A stretch of 64,000 nucleotides of DNA from Psychrobacter urativorans (GTDB lineage: Bacteria; Pseudomonadota; Gammaproteobacteria; Pseudomonadales; Moraxellaceae): assembly GCF_904846695.1 (NCBI RefSeq), contig NZ_CAJHBR010000003.1:124001-188000 (forward strand), given 5' to 3'. The notes beneath the pieces were generated by a model that saw only the letters and a list, made by a program, of their open reading frames with translations, was not told the DNA's origin and did no database searches. Shown here piece after piece: positions 35,671-43,941 of this stretch. The position numbers and the translations under genes were made by a program. Within the stretch, counting starts at the first letter, position 1; every line of letters starts with the position of its first letter.

Positions 35671-37545
35671 TTAGCGACCTTGGGCACCAGACAAGTTACT
35701 TTCGTTAACCTCAACTTTATACACTAAGCGTAAATACTCTAGATAATCTTGTAGTTGATCTTGACCTAAATTATCACGAATGATGCGTGCTGTTTGTGCT
35801 TTCTCAAGCGCTGATAACTGCGCTTGTTGTTGAGTCTTAATCTTGTCACCGACAATCAAAGTAGCCCCTGTTTCGGTGATGCTGGCTAAGGTTACTACTC
35901 CGTTATCAGGTGCTTGCTTACTGAAAGCTAAACCACGTTCTTTTTCACTCAATAAGGTGGTTTGACGATTCACTTCACCTAAGAACTGAAAGCCTACAGC
36001 TTGCTTATTAATATCAGCTGTAGATTTGATGCCAGCTGCTGCTTTGTTAGCGTCTTCGAGTGCTAGAGCGCTGGCTTTTTGCTTGAGCAACGTCTGAGTA
36101 ATACTCGGAGTAGCAGCAGCCAAGCTCATAGTCTTAGTAGGCCGATAATTAGTTGATTGTACCCATACTGTTCCGGTACCTATATCGATACTAGTAGTAA
36201 CCGCTTGATCCTGAATAGTAAACTCATCAAAAGCTTGTTTAACTACTGCTGGTTGCGATAATACTGAGGTATTATTGTCTTTGCGATAATCTTTAATACG
36301 CTTTAAAGCAACCGCCTCTTGTTGAGCAATGTCTTCGATGCTTAAGCCATCAGCAGCCAAATCGTTAATCGCCATTACTTTATCAGCATAAACACTCTGA
36401 CGCTTATAGTCTTGGGCTTTAGCAACTAGCTGAGGTCGTACACTCTGCATAGTAGGGACTTTACTACCACTATCTTTAGTCACTGTAAATATCTGATAAC
36501 CAAAGCTGGTTTTGATTGGAGCACTGATACCACCAACGCTCAGGCCTTCTAAAGCTTTAGTTACTGCCTGTGCATCCTTACCGAATACTGCAGGGTTAAA
36601 GCGACCAATTGCTCCACCATCAGCGCCTGAGGGATCATCAGAGTCCTTTTTAGCAACTGCAGCAAAAACTTCGCCTTTATCCAAACGCGACTTAATCTTA
36701 GTGGCACGATCTTTAGCGTTCTCGCCTGTAACTAAAATCTGACTTATCTCACGCTCATCAACAACTTCTAAACCTTGCTTATAAGCTTCGTACTGCTGCT
36801 TGATTTCTTCTTCAGTCACCGTATCAACAGGGATAGTAGCTGGATCTAATTGAATATAAGCCAAATCTACCACAGCGGCACTTTTTAGCGCCTCTTTATT
36901 ACGGTCATAATAGCTTTGTATATCTGCTTTGCTCAGCTTTACTTGCTGTTGATAGTCTTGCCAATTGAAGCGATGTACCCACAAATTTCGTGACTCTAAT
37001 TGCAAACCGATCAGCTGACTGACTGACTGCATAGGATAGATAGCGGTACCGACGATGCTAGCATTTAGCTGATCCAAACTTAACTGATTGCGGAACTCTG
37101 TAAACAATTGCTCCTTATTCATGCCGCGCTGACGCAAGAAGTTGGAAAACTGATCATTAGAGAACTCGCCATTGGCATCTAAGAATATCTGCTCTTGACG
37201 CAGCAGACGATTAATAGTGTCATCGGATACAGTCATCCCAAGCTTACCGGCTTGCTGTTCTAGCAAAGTGCGATCAACTAGACCTTTTAGAACTTGCTGA
37301 TGCAGTACATCTTCATTGAGTAAGCTGGCATCATTCAATTGCTCTAAAATCTCAGAACGTCGGCTGTTCACAGCGCTTTGATACTCTGATAGCCCTATAC
37401 TTGCATCACCCACTTGGGCGATTTGGTTGGGATCATTGGAGCCGCCAAAGTAGCTCTCAATCCCTAAAAGTGCGAGGGGCGATAGGCATAGGATCAATAA
37501 AATGCGACCAGGCCAACTTTTCAGAAAATCGCGCAATTTATCCAT
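35671..37545 (-). CDS. ppiD: Periplasmic folding chaperone / PPIase PpiD
   Basis: 624 residues. One N-terminal membrane anchor (~12-32, RILLILCLSPLALLGIESYF), a SurA_N-like region (~35-170), a parvulin domain (~265-360: EISQILVTGENAKDRATKI, GGAIGRFNPAVFGKDAQAV, TSFGYQIFTVTKD) and a long C-terminal chaperone region. PpiD is bound to the inner membrane facing the periplasm near SecYEG and helps newly exported proteins fold. Length matches E. coli PpiD (623). It lies downstream of hupB in the same direction, as in many proteobacteria, but separated by the hupB terminator. Confidence 0.95.
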   Translation of the reverse strand: MDKLRDFLKSWPGRILLILCLSPLALLGIESYFGGSNDPNQIAQVGDASIGLSEYQSAVNSRRSEILEQLNDASLLNEDVLHQQVLKGLVDRTLLEQQAGKLGMTVSDDTINRLLRQEQIFLDANGEFSNDQFSNFLRQRGMNKEQLFTEFRNQLSLDQLNASIVGTAIYPMQSVSQLIGLQLESRNLWVHRFNWQDYQQQVKLSKADIQSYYDRNKEALKSAAVVDLAYIQLDPATIPVDTVTEEEIKQQYEAYKQGLEVVDEREISQILVTGENAKDRATKIKSRLDKGEVFAAVAKKDSDDPSGADGGAIGRFNPAVFGKDAQAVTKALEGLSVGGISAPIKTSFGYQIFTVTKDSGSKVPTMQSVRPQLVAKAQDYKRQSVYADKVMAINDLAADGLSIEDIAQQEAVALKRIKDYRKDNNTSVLSQPAVVKQAFDEFTIQDQAVTTSIDIGTGTVWVQSTNYRPTKTMSLAAATPSITQTLLKQKASALALEDANKAAAGIKSTADINKQAVGFQFLGEVNRQTTLLSEKERGLAFSKQAPDNGVVTLASITETGATLIVGDKIKTQQQAQLSALEKAQTARIIRDNLGQDQLQDYLEYLRLVYKVEVNESNLSGAQGR

Positions 37546-37751
37546 AATTATTTCTGCTTCTTAACCTATAGTGATGAGGACCATTGCAACAATAAATGCA
37601 CTCTTGGCGGGCAACGGCATAGTGAGAAACGTCAGTATGCTATAAAGCAGTAACAAAATCTATGCCAGCGATACTAATGCGCCGACTATGATACGTGAAT
37701 TTTAGTCGATACTCAAAATATTCATCTATTGTTAGCTAAAATTTATTAATA

Positions 37752-37782
37752 AAAAAAGCACCTCGATTAAGGTGCTTTTTTA
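37752..37782 (-). terminator. Intrinsic terminator of hupB
   Basis: AAAAAAGCACCT / AGGTGCTTTTTT around CGATTA; symmetrical in form. Confidence 0.88.
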
Positions 37783-37814
37783 TACAAATTATTAGGATTA
37801 TCAATAGTGGCGAC

Positions 37815-38087
37815 TTAGTTCAAGCGCTCTTTTAGGTTTTTGCCAGCTTTAAAGCTTGGTACTTTACTAGCTGGAATAGCCAACTCTTCACCAGTCTTAG
37901 GATTACGGCCAGTGCGCGCTTTACGATCTTTCACGCTGAAAGTACCAAAACCTACTAATGAAATGCTATCGCCAGCTTCTAAAGCTTGGCCAACACTTTC
38001 CATAACCGCATTCAAAGCATCGCCAGCTTGAGTTTTATTTAGACCACTTTTTTCTGCAATGCTATCGATTAATTCTGACTTATTCAT
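37815..38087 (-). CDS. hupB: DNA-binding protein HU (beta type)
   Basis: 90 residues from the ATG at 38087, with GAAGGA about eight bases upstream; the frame extends 15 codons further without homology. MNKSELIDSIAEKSGLNKTQ and the arm GFGTFSVKDRKARTGRNPKT are HU signatures. HU coats and bends DNA without sequence preference. A promoter candidate lies at 38135-38163. Neighbouring ppiD is typical of the lon-hupB-ppiD locus; lon is not present upstream here. Confidence 0.97.
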   Translation of the reverse strand: MNKSELIDSIAEKSGLNKTQAGDALNAVMESVGQALEAGDSISLVGFGTFSVKDRKARTGRNPKTGEELAIPASKVPSFKAGKNLKERLN

Positions 38088-38134
38088 AAATTTTCCTTCA
38101 AGTTTAAGGGCTGTAATAAACGCTACCGCCAATT

Positions 38135-38163
38135 ATTGTATCGCTCTCATGAAATATAAGCAA
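38135..38163 (-). promoter_or_regulatory. Candidate hupB promoter
   Basis: On the minus strand: TTGCTT (38163-38158), 17-base spacer, TACAAT (38140-38135), about 48 bases before the ATG. Confidence 0.6.
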
Positions 38164-38527
38164 TATAAACAATATGCGCAACGCCTATCTGTCGGTAACG
38201 AAGTATTAACGTCTTTATAGCAAGGCAGGCAAGGCAGTGCAAGCGATTTTACATTTTTTAATGGGCGCTACTACCTATTTAACACTTAAGGTTACGCAAA
38301 ACTCCTGTAAACCGCTACTATCTGTCCTAGCAAATCAATAAGTTATCAATTAATGGGTTATTTGCTATGGATAAGGCCAGTAGTAGCAATACTCATACTG
38401 ACTATAACCAACGCTGGTGGTCAGTTACTACTACCTTCTATCCATTTATTTTTTGGTAGCTATGCTAAATATTTAAGCATGGCCTCTGTTAGAGTCTTTA
38501 TTATAGCCCTAATATAGGCTATTACTT

Positions 38528-38585
38528 GGCGACACTAAGCTAAATAGGTTGAGCTGCGTTGAGCTACATTGAGCTTAGTATCGCC
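38528..38585. other. Hairpin with triplicated TTGAGCT
   Basis: GGCGA-c-ACTAAGCT (38528-38541) pairs with AGCTTAGT-a-TCGCC (38572-38585). The 30-base loop holds two TTGAGCT copies and a third begins at its end, giving a ~10-base triplicate in which the left arm could pair with alternative AGCT units. No T run follows. Confidence 0.6.
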
Positions 38586-39045
38586 GCCAATAGTTATGGC
38601 AAATAGCTATTTTTGCAGCGTAGCATGTAAACAAACTTATAACAGGCCGTTACTAGCTAAAGCAACAATACACAAACTGACAGAGAGATACATTACTTTT
38701 TATTATGAAACCGTTATGATGAGCACTGTTGCACAGGATGGGCTTTATTTCAACCTGCTTATCGGTTATTTTTAGTCAGCCAAAGACTATTTTATACCCT
38801 TAGTTATATATATTTGTTATATAGATTTTATTTTATAGAATCGATTTTACTAAGTTAACTATTTGGGCATTTAGCACTATCCTGGAATACTGTTTATAGC
38901 ACTATTATTAACTGTTGCGTCTGCTTATATCTATTTTGATTCGAGCCGTTACTGTTTATGATGCTATTGATGTACGGCTGCCTTATCTACCTTTAGCTTT
39001 TGTATTACTACTTTTTTAACCTGCTAAATTTAACGGATTATTCAT

Positions 39046-39690
39046 ATGAAGCGTTCTACGTTGTCTCACTCTCTTCTTAGTATTATCTTAGTCTTCATTG
39101 AGTCTGCACTGACGCTGCTATTACGTTTAGACTCTGATCTGCGCAAAGCCGCTTATCCCCTTGCTAAGCAAGGTACTGTGGTTTGTTTACGCTTGTACTT
39201 ACCACACGTTCAAGTTTTTGCGACTTTTAGTTATAAAGGGGTATTACTAGATGCTAACTTACCTGCTGAGCGTAGCGAACCAGACGTCATCATTAATGCC
39301 TATAGTGTCGAGCTTTTAAAAGCGCTAGCAACGCATGACAGCGCTACTACCGATAAGCTGCAAATGCGTGGTGAATCCGAAAAAGTACAGTTAGTGAGAG
39401 GATTCATTGCCCAAGTAGGCATGGGTGGCCTGATTCAGAGTTTATTAAAAAGATTTAAAGGCTCAGACAGCAAGAATAAGCCAAACACGGCGGACAAAGA
39501 AGAGAAAAATAATAACTATAAACTACGTATTGCTGAGCAACAAACTCAAATTAACACCCTCACTATCAAAAATCGCGAGCTTGAAGCCACAGTGAAAGAG
39601 CAACAAAGTAAACAGAAGACGGTCACTATTGCTGCAGTGGTTGCTACTATCATCGCTATTGGTGCCCTTATTGCTTTGCTTATCAATTAA
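39046..39690 (+). CDS. SCP2/UbiJ-like protein with C-terminal membrane anchor
   Basis: 214 residues. Residues ~12-130 resemble the SCP2 lipid-binding domain of UbiJ (IESALTLLLRLDSDLRKAAY, then PDVIINAYSVELLKAL and LQMRGESEKVQLVRGFIAQV). A polar stretch (~145-160) leads into a coiled coil (~160-192) and a final membrane helix (~194-213, VTIAAVVATIIAIGALIALL). UbiJ is an accessory factor that holds ubiquinone intermediates, but in E. coli it is encoded with ubiE and ubiB, not here, and lacks such an anchor. The lipid-binding fold is likely; the UbiJ role is not shown. The ribosome site is weak. Confidence 0.65.
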   Translation: MKRSTLSHSLLSIILVFIESALTLLLRLDSDLRKAAYPLAKQGTVVCLRLYLPHVQVFATFSYKGVLLDANLPAERSEPDVIINAYSVELLKALATHDSATTDKLQMRGESEKVQLVRGFIAQVGMGGLIQSLLKRFKGSDSKNKPNTADKEEKNNNYKLRIAEQQTQINTLTIKNRELEATVKEQQSKQKTVTIAAVVATIIAIGALIALLIN

Positions 39691-39713
39691 CACTGTCTGC
39701 AATCTTTTAGGTA

Positions 39714-39842
39714 ACCAGTTAACCGATACTCTAATGGCTCCCTTATTGATCTAACTGCTTGATAAGGGAGTCAATTTAGCTAACTGGTCATCAAACGCCT
39801 AAAAACTAATTGCTAAAGACTTATTTATTATTAGTCTTTAGC
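39714..39842. other. Cluster of three hairpins
   Basis: Outer stem ACCAGTTA (39714-39721) / TAACTGGT (39781-39788) encloses CTCCCTTAT (39738-39746) / ATAAGGGAG (39762-39770). A separate stem GCTAAAGACT (39812-39821) / AGTCTTTAGC (39833-39842) follows. All stems are perfect. None has a strong T run, so simple termination is doubtful; a structured RNA is possible. Confidence 0.55.
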
Positions 39843-39951
39843 TGGTTTATTATCTTAGTTTAATAGTGTTTTTAGCAGAAAACAGTATTAATCCTACGAT
39901 TACTTTTGTAAATAACAGTCATCTATCACGTTAATCATCAGCTACCATTTT

Positions 39952-39976
39952 AATCTTGACTAAATTAGTCGGGATT
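39952..39976 (+). promoter_or_regulatory. IscR type 1 (Fe-S form) operator
   Basis: The core CTTGACTAAATTAGTCGGG agrees with the E. coli IscR type 1 consensus at every position of its conserved core (YYGACT-R-WWW-Y-AGTCRR). It covers the -35 element of the iscR promoter, so [2Fe-2S]-IscR should repress its own operon. Confidence 0.8.
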
Positions 39977-39985
39977 CAGTATAAT
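39956..39985 (+). promoter_or_regulatory. isc operon promoter
   Basis: TTGACT (39956-39961), 18-base spacer, perfect TATAAT (39980-39985). Transcription would start near 39992, about 210 bases before iscR. Confidence 0.8.
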
Positions 39986-40201
39986 AGCCGTATCGCAGCA
40001 CATATTACACGCAACATACCTTATATTCAGGTTCAATAGTCTATTGTTTAATTGCAATAACAGGTGATTTAGCTTCTGTATTAGGTGCTCACGATAAGCT
40101 GTATTTCTATTATAAAAATCATAGGTCTATTCAATAAAACCTAACACAGAAATAAGCTCGTTATTGAATTTAACTTACTATGACTCAGTTGGGGATATAT
40201 T

Positions 40202-40699
40202 ATGCGCTTGACTACCCGAGGTAGATACGCGGTTACCGCCTTGTTAGATTTAGCATTACAAACCAGTCAACAAGACTGCGCAGTTTCCCTATCTGACATT
40301 GCCAAGCGCCAATCCATCTCTATCTCCTATCTTGAGCAGCTATTTTCTAAATTGCGTAAGCAAGGATTAGTTACTAGTATTCGCGGGGCATCTGGTGGCT
40401 ATTATTTAGCCAAGCCGCTTAACGAAATCGATGTCATGACTATTATCTCTGCAGTTGATGAGTCAGTTAATGCGATGCAATGTGAAGGCCGTGGGGATTG
40501 TCAGGGCGGTACTATGTGCTTAACTCATGATCTTTGGTGCGCATTATCCAATCACATTGAACATTACTTAAAGAACATTACCTTAGCACAATTACTAGAT
40601 ATGGAACACGTACAATCTATCTCAGAACGTCAACAGATCTCTGTTTTAAAAGACATTAATACTATTACTTTATCGACCAGCGAGGCAAACCCAGCATGA
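40202..40699 (+). CDS. iscR: Fe-S cluster regulator IscR (Rrf2 family)
   Basis: 165 residues. N-terminal winged helix ([39 protein letters not shown]) and the cluster-binding loop with C94, C100, C106 and H109, matching the spacing C92/C98/C104/H107 of E. coli IscR. With a [2Fe-2S] cluster it represses the isc promoter, which carries its site here. GGGGA precedes the ATG. Its stop overlaps the iscS ATG by four bases, so the two are translationally coupled. Confidence 0.97.
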   Translation: MRLTTRGRYAVTALLDLALQTSQQDCAVSLSDIAKRQSISISYLEQLFSKLRKQGLVTSIRGASGGYYLAKPLNEIDVMTIISAVDESVNAMQCEGRGDCQGGTMCLTHDLWCALSNHIEHYLKNITLAQLLDMEHVQSISERQQISVLKDINTITLSTSEANPA

Positions 40700-41922
40700 G
40701 CCAACATAACCAACTTATTTATTTAGATTATGCCGCCACAACGCCAGTTGCCAGAACGGTAGCCGCTAAGATGAGCGAATATCTAACAGTAGATGGCATC
40801 TTTGGTAACCCAGCATCACGTTCACACGGCTATGGCTGGCAGGCCGAAGAAGCAGTAGAAACTGCTCGCCAGCAAGTTGCTGAAGTAATCAACGCTGATC
40901 CTCGTGAGATCGTCTTCACTTCTGGTGCTACAGAGTCAGATAACTTAGCTATCAAAGGTGCTGCGCATTTTTATCAATCACGTGGCAAACATATCATTAC
41001 CAGTAAAATAGAACATAAAGCAGTGCTAGATACTTGCCGTGAGCTTGAGCAAGAAGGTTTTGAGATTACTTACCTTGAGCCACAAAAGAGCACAGGCTTA
41101 ATCTTACCAGAACAAGTTAAAGCCGCTTTGCGTGAAGACACTATCTTAGTATCATTGATGGTAGTTAACAATGAACTGGGTACTTTGACTGATATTGCCG
41201 CCATTGGTGAACTCACCCGTGCCGCCAACGTAGTATTCCATGTTGATGCTGCTCAAGCGGTTGGTAAAGTGCTTATCGATGTGCAAACTACTAAAGTCGA
41301 TTTGATGAGTTTCTCAGGTCATAAGGCTTATGGTCCTAAAGGTATCGGTGCCTTGTTTGTCAGTCGTAAACCTCGTATTCGTCTAAAAGCAGAGCAACAT
41401 GGTGGTGGTCATGAACGTGGTATGCGTTCAGGTACTCTACCTACTCACCAAATCGTCGGACTTGGCGCCGCCTTTAGCTTAGCTAATGAACGCCATAAAG
41501 AAGACAATGCTCATGCAGCAAAACTACGTCAAAAGCTTTGGGATGGTTTACAAGATATTGAAGAGATTTACTTAAACGGTGACCTCGAGCACAGTGTGCC
41601 TAATATCGTAAACATCAGCTTTAACTTCGTAGAGGGTGAGTCATTAATGATGTCACTCAAAGATTTGGCAGTATCTTCAGGTTCAGCTTGTACCTCAGCT
41701 ACCTTAGAGCCCTCTTATGTACTACGTGCTATTGGTCGTCCAGACGAGTTAGCGCACAGCTCTATTCGCTTTAGTTTCGGTCGTTATACTACCGAAGAAG
41801 ACATCGATACCGTTATCAGTCAGATGCACTCTGCTGTAGATAAACTACGTGCCCTATCACCACTTTGGGATATGTATCAAGAGGGTGTTGATCTAGATTC
41901 AGTCGAATGGGCTGAACATTAA
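40696..41922 (+). CDS. iscS: Cysteine desulfurase IscS
   Basis: 408 residues. PLP lysine K210 in [12 protein letters not shown], catalytic loop cysteine C332 in [13 protein letters not shown], and the C-terminal [15 protein letters not shown] that contacts IscU. It frees sulphur from cysteine for Fe-S clusters, thiamine and tRNA thiolation. Second gene of the isc operon, overlapping iscR by ATGA. Confidence 0.98.
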   Translation: MSQHNQLIYLDYAATTPVARTVAAKMSEYLTVDGIFGNPASRSHGYGWQAEEAVETARQQVAEVINADPREIVFTSGATESDNLAIKGAAHFYQSRGKHIITSKIEHKAVLDTCRELEQEGFEITYLEPQKSTGLILPEQVKAALREDTILVSLMVVNNELGTLTDIAAIGELTRAANVVFHVDAAQAVGKVLIDVQTTKVDLMSFSGHKAYGPKGIGALFVSRKPRIRLKAEQHGGGHERGMRSGTLPTHQIVGLGAAFSLANERHKEDNAHAAKLRQKLWDGLQDIEEIYLNGDLEHSVPNIVNISFNFVEGESLMMSLKDLAVSSGSACTSATLEPSYVLRAIGRPDELAHSSIRFSFGRYTTEEDIDTVISQMHSAVDKLRALSPLWDMYQEGVDLDSVEWAEH

Positions 41923-42046
41923 GAGCTGACCGTAAACAATTATTTATCAGACAATACCGTCAATTACGAGTAAATGTTTGACCCCAATTTAGATGAGCAA
42001 CCAGCTGCTTAGCACCATTGCTCATCATCTAACCAGGAGAATACTC

Positions 42047-42463
42047 ATGGCCTATAGTGACCAAGTTATTGATCATTACGAAAATCCACGCAATGTTGGC
42101 AACCTTGATAAAAATGCCAAAAACGTTGGTACCGGTATGGTTGGCGCTCCAGCTTGTGGCGATGTAATGCGCTTACAAATCCAAGTTGATGACAACGGTA
42201 TCATTGAAGATGCACGTTTTAAGACTTACGGTTGTGGTTCAGCTATCGCTTCAAGCTCACTAGTAACTGAGTGGCTTAAAGGTAAAAGCTTGGATCAAGC
42301 AGGTGAAATCAAGAACAATGATATCGCCAAAGAGCTTGCGCTACCACCAGTGAAAGTACATTGCTCTGTACTAGCAGAAGATGCTATCAAAGCCGCTATT
42401 AGCGACTATAAAGGTAAGCACAGCGCTGCTAGCACTGAAGCGAAAGAAGCTGCAACTAGCTAA
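42047..42463 (+). CDS. iscU: Fe-S cluster scaffold IscU
   Basis: 138 residues from the ATG at 42047, which has AGGAGA seven bases upstream; the longer frame from 41993 is not needed. Cluster ligands C37, D39, C63 and C106 all fall at the E. coli numbering, and the HscA-recognition motif LPPVK is present (~99-103). The C-terminal tail (KHSAASTEAKEAATS) is slightly longer than usual. IscU assembles [2Fe-2S] clusters with IscS. A terminator follows, before iscA. Confidence 0.98.
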   Translation: MAYSDQVIDHYENPRNVGNLDKNAKNVGTGMVGAPACGDVMRLQIQVDDNGIIEDARFKTYGCGSAIASSSLVTEWLKGKSLDQAGEIKNNDIAKELALPPVKVHCSVLAEDAIKAAISDYKGKHSAASTEAKEAATS

Positions 42464-42526
42464 ATAGCTCAAAGTAATTAGCACTTGATTACCGTATAAG
42501 TTATAACAAGCTGCTTGAGCTATAGA

Positions 42527-42560
42527 GGTGACAATAACGTTTATGTAATTGTCACCTTTT
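42527..42560 (+). terminator. Intrinsic terminator between iscU and iscA
   Basis: GGTGACAAT (42527-42535) pairs with ATTGTCACC (42548-42556), 12-base loop, then TTTTATTTT. It would lower transcription of iscA-hscB-hscA-fdx relative to iscRSU. Confidence 0.75.
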
Positions 42561-42691
42561 ATTTTATGCTCATTCTTAACAGCAAAAATTTCTAAAAAAC
42601 AAGCTATTAGTACTAGCCGTTACCTTGATTGGTTACTTGAATTTTAGTCTTGATAGCACAATATTATTATCAATAATTAATAGGAGTTGGC

Positions 42692-43012
42692 ATGATTGAA
42701 ATGACAGAACGCGCCGCTCAGCATGTTCGAGATTTTTTGGACAATCGCGGCAAAGGTGAAGGTATCAGAGTCGGTATTCGTACTGCTGGTTGCTCAGGTT
42801 TGGCTTATGTCTTAGAGTTCGTGGATACCCCTGACGACAATGACACTCGTTATGAAAGCCGTGACGTTAGTATTTTTATAGATCCAAAAAGCTTAGTGTA
42901 TTTAGATGGTCTGTTGATGGATTATGAAAAAGAAGGTCTTAATGAAGGCTTTAAGTTCACTAATCCTAATCAAAAAGGTGAATGTGGCTGCGGCGAGTCC
43001 TTTACAGTATAG
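42692..43012 (+). CDS. iscA: Fe-S assembly A-type carrier IscA
   Basis: 106 residues with the three ligands C34 ([13 protein letters not shown]), C98 and C100 (GECGCGESF) of A-type carriers. AGGAG precedes the ATG. It lies 228 bases after iscU, beyond an intrinsic terminator, so depends on read-through or its own promoter. Assigned IscA, not ErpA, from operon position and the [16 protein letters not shown] start. Confidence 0.95.
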   Translation: MIEMTERAAQHVRDFLDNRGKGEGIRVGIRTAGCSGLAYVLEFVDTPDDNDTRYESRDVSIFIDPKSLVYLDGLLMDYEKEGLNEGFKFTNPNQKGECGCGESFTV

Positions 43013-43142
43013 AATCCGTTTGCCTGTACAGCGCACATGCGTCAGGTTACTGTAAAAAATCTAGCCCTGTTTAGGTTAACTATTTCTCAAGGCTAAGCAC
43101 CGTTTAGTTTATTGCAAAGCTCATTTACATAAGGCCGCTAAC

Positions 43143-43766
43143 ATGACTTCAGTTACTACCTCTCAGTTAGATACTTCTATCACTGAAACTAACCTTCCTG
43201 AGGCTCAGTTCGATAATTTTTTTGCATTATTTGAGCAGCCGGTACAGTTTGAGCTGATACAAAACCAGCTTGATCAGCGTTTACGTCAACTGCAAAAGCA
43301 CTATCATCCTGACAATGTTGCCAAGAATAGCATTGAAGCTAATGTTGCCAAGTCTCTACAACAAGCCGAGCAAGCTTCTGCAATTATTAATCAAGCCTAT
43401 CAAACTTTGAGTAGAGCAGATAGCCGAGCCGGTTACCTACTGGATATGGCTGGGCAAGCACAAACGCTAGAGAATTCAATCGCTGACTTAGATTTTTTAG
43501 AAGATGCTATGGATCTGCGTATTGATTTGGATGAAGCCATTGATAGTAAGGATAAGTCAACCTTACAACAGTTACATCCACAGATAGCGGACCGTCTAAG
43601 CACTCAAGCTATGTATTTTAATCAAGCTTATACTAGTCAGGACTGGCAAACGGCTATCGATGCTACGCAAAAGCTAAAGTTCTTAGTGAAACTAGACGCT
43701 GATATCACTATAGCCCTTGATAATTTGGCTGATAGCCATCAAACAGATGATGACTTGTACGTTTAA
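43143..43766 (+). CDS. hscB: Fe-S co-chaperone HscB
   Basis: 207 residues, longer than E. coli HscB (171) by an N-terminal extension of ~25. J-domain (~26-100) with the HPD motif in KHYHPDNVAK, then the C-terminal helical domain that binds IscU (DFLEDAMDLRIDLDEAIDS). It brings IscU to HscA and stimulates its ATPase. AAGG lies before the ATG. In order between iscA and hscA. Confidence 0.95.
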   Translation: MTSVTTSQLDTSITETNLPEAQFDNFFALFEQPVQFELIQNQLDQRLRQLQKHYHPDNVAKNSIEANVAKSLQQAEQASAIINQAYQTLSRADSRAGYLLDMAGQAQTLENSIADLDFLEDAMDLRIDLDEAIDSKDKSTLQQLHPQIADRLSTQAMYFNQAYTSQDWQTAIDATQKLKFLVKLDADITIALDNLADSHQTDDDLYV

Positions 43767-43941
43767 TTAGCTTCCAAAGCTATTTAAAGTTGTGCTTGAG
43801 GTTAAATAGCGGTTACCAATACCGTATAATCTGCAAAACGTTATAGCAGTCTAATTACGATATTCTACTGCTACAGTTAGTTATTATTTTTGGCAAGTAT
43901 TTTGCCCTTATATTTTATTCATTCTATCTTTGAGTTGTCTT

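Larger units (their letters stand above)
38088..39045. other. Long non-coding gap (~960 bases)
   Basis: The longest gene-poor stretch of the window. It holds the hupB promoter, a 14-pair hairpin with repeat units (next entry) and only short weak frames. A 30-codon ATG frame at 38367-38459, rich in Trp and Phe, lacks a ribosome site. I cannot identify an RNA family here. Confidence 0.5.
39691..40201. other. Gap between the SCP2-like gene and iscR
   Basis: About 510 bases. It contains a nested double hairpin and a third hairpin (39714-39842), then the iscR promoter with an IscR site and a leader of about 210 nt. No reading frame of note. Confidence 0.6.

Noticed and set aside
38367..38459. 30-codon ATG frame rich in Trp and Phe
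   Set aside because: No ribosome site and no recognisable feature; short frames of this size arise by chance.
38569..38775. 68-codon frame starting at TTG in the long gap
   Set aside because: It starts inside the repeat hairpin, has no ribosome site, uses codons unlike the neighbours and resembles nothing.
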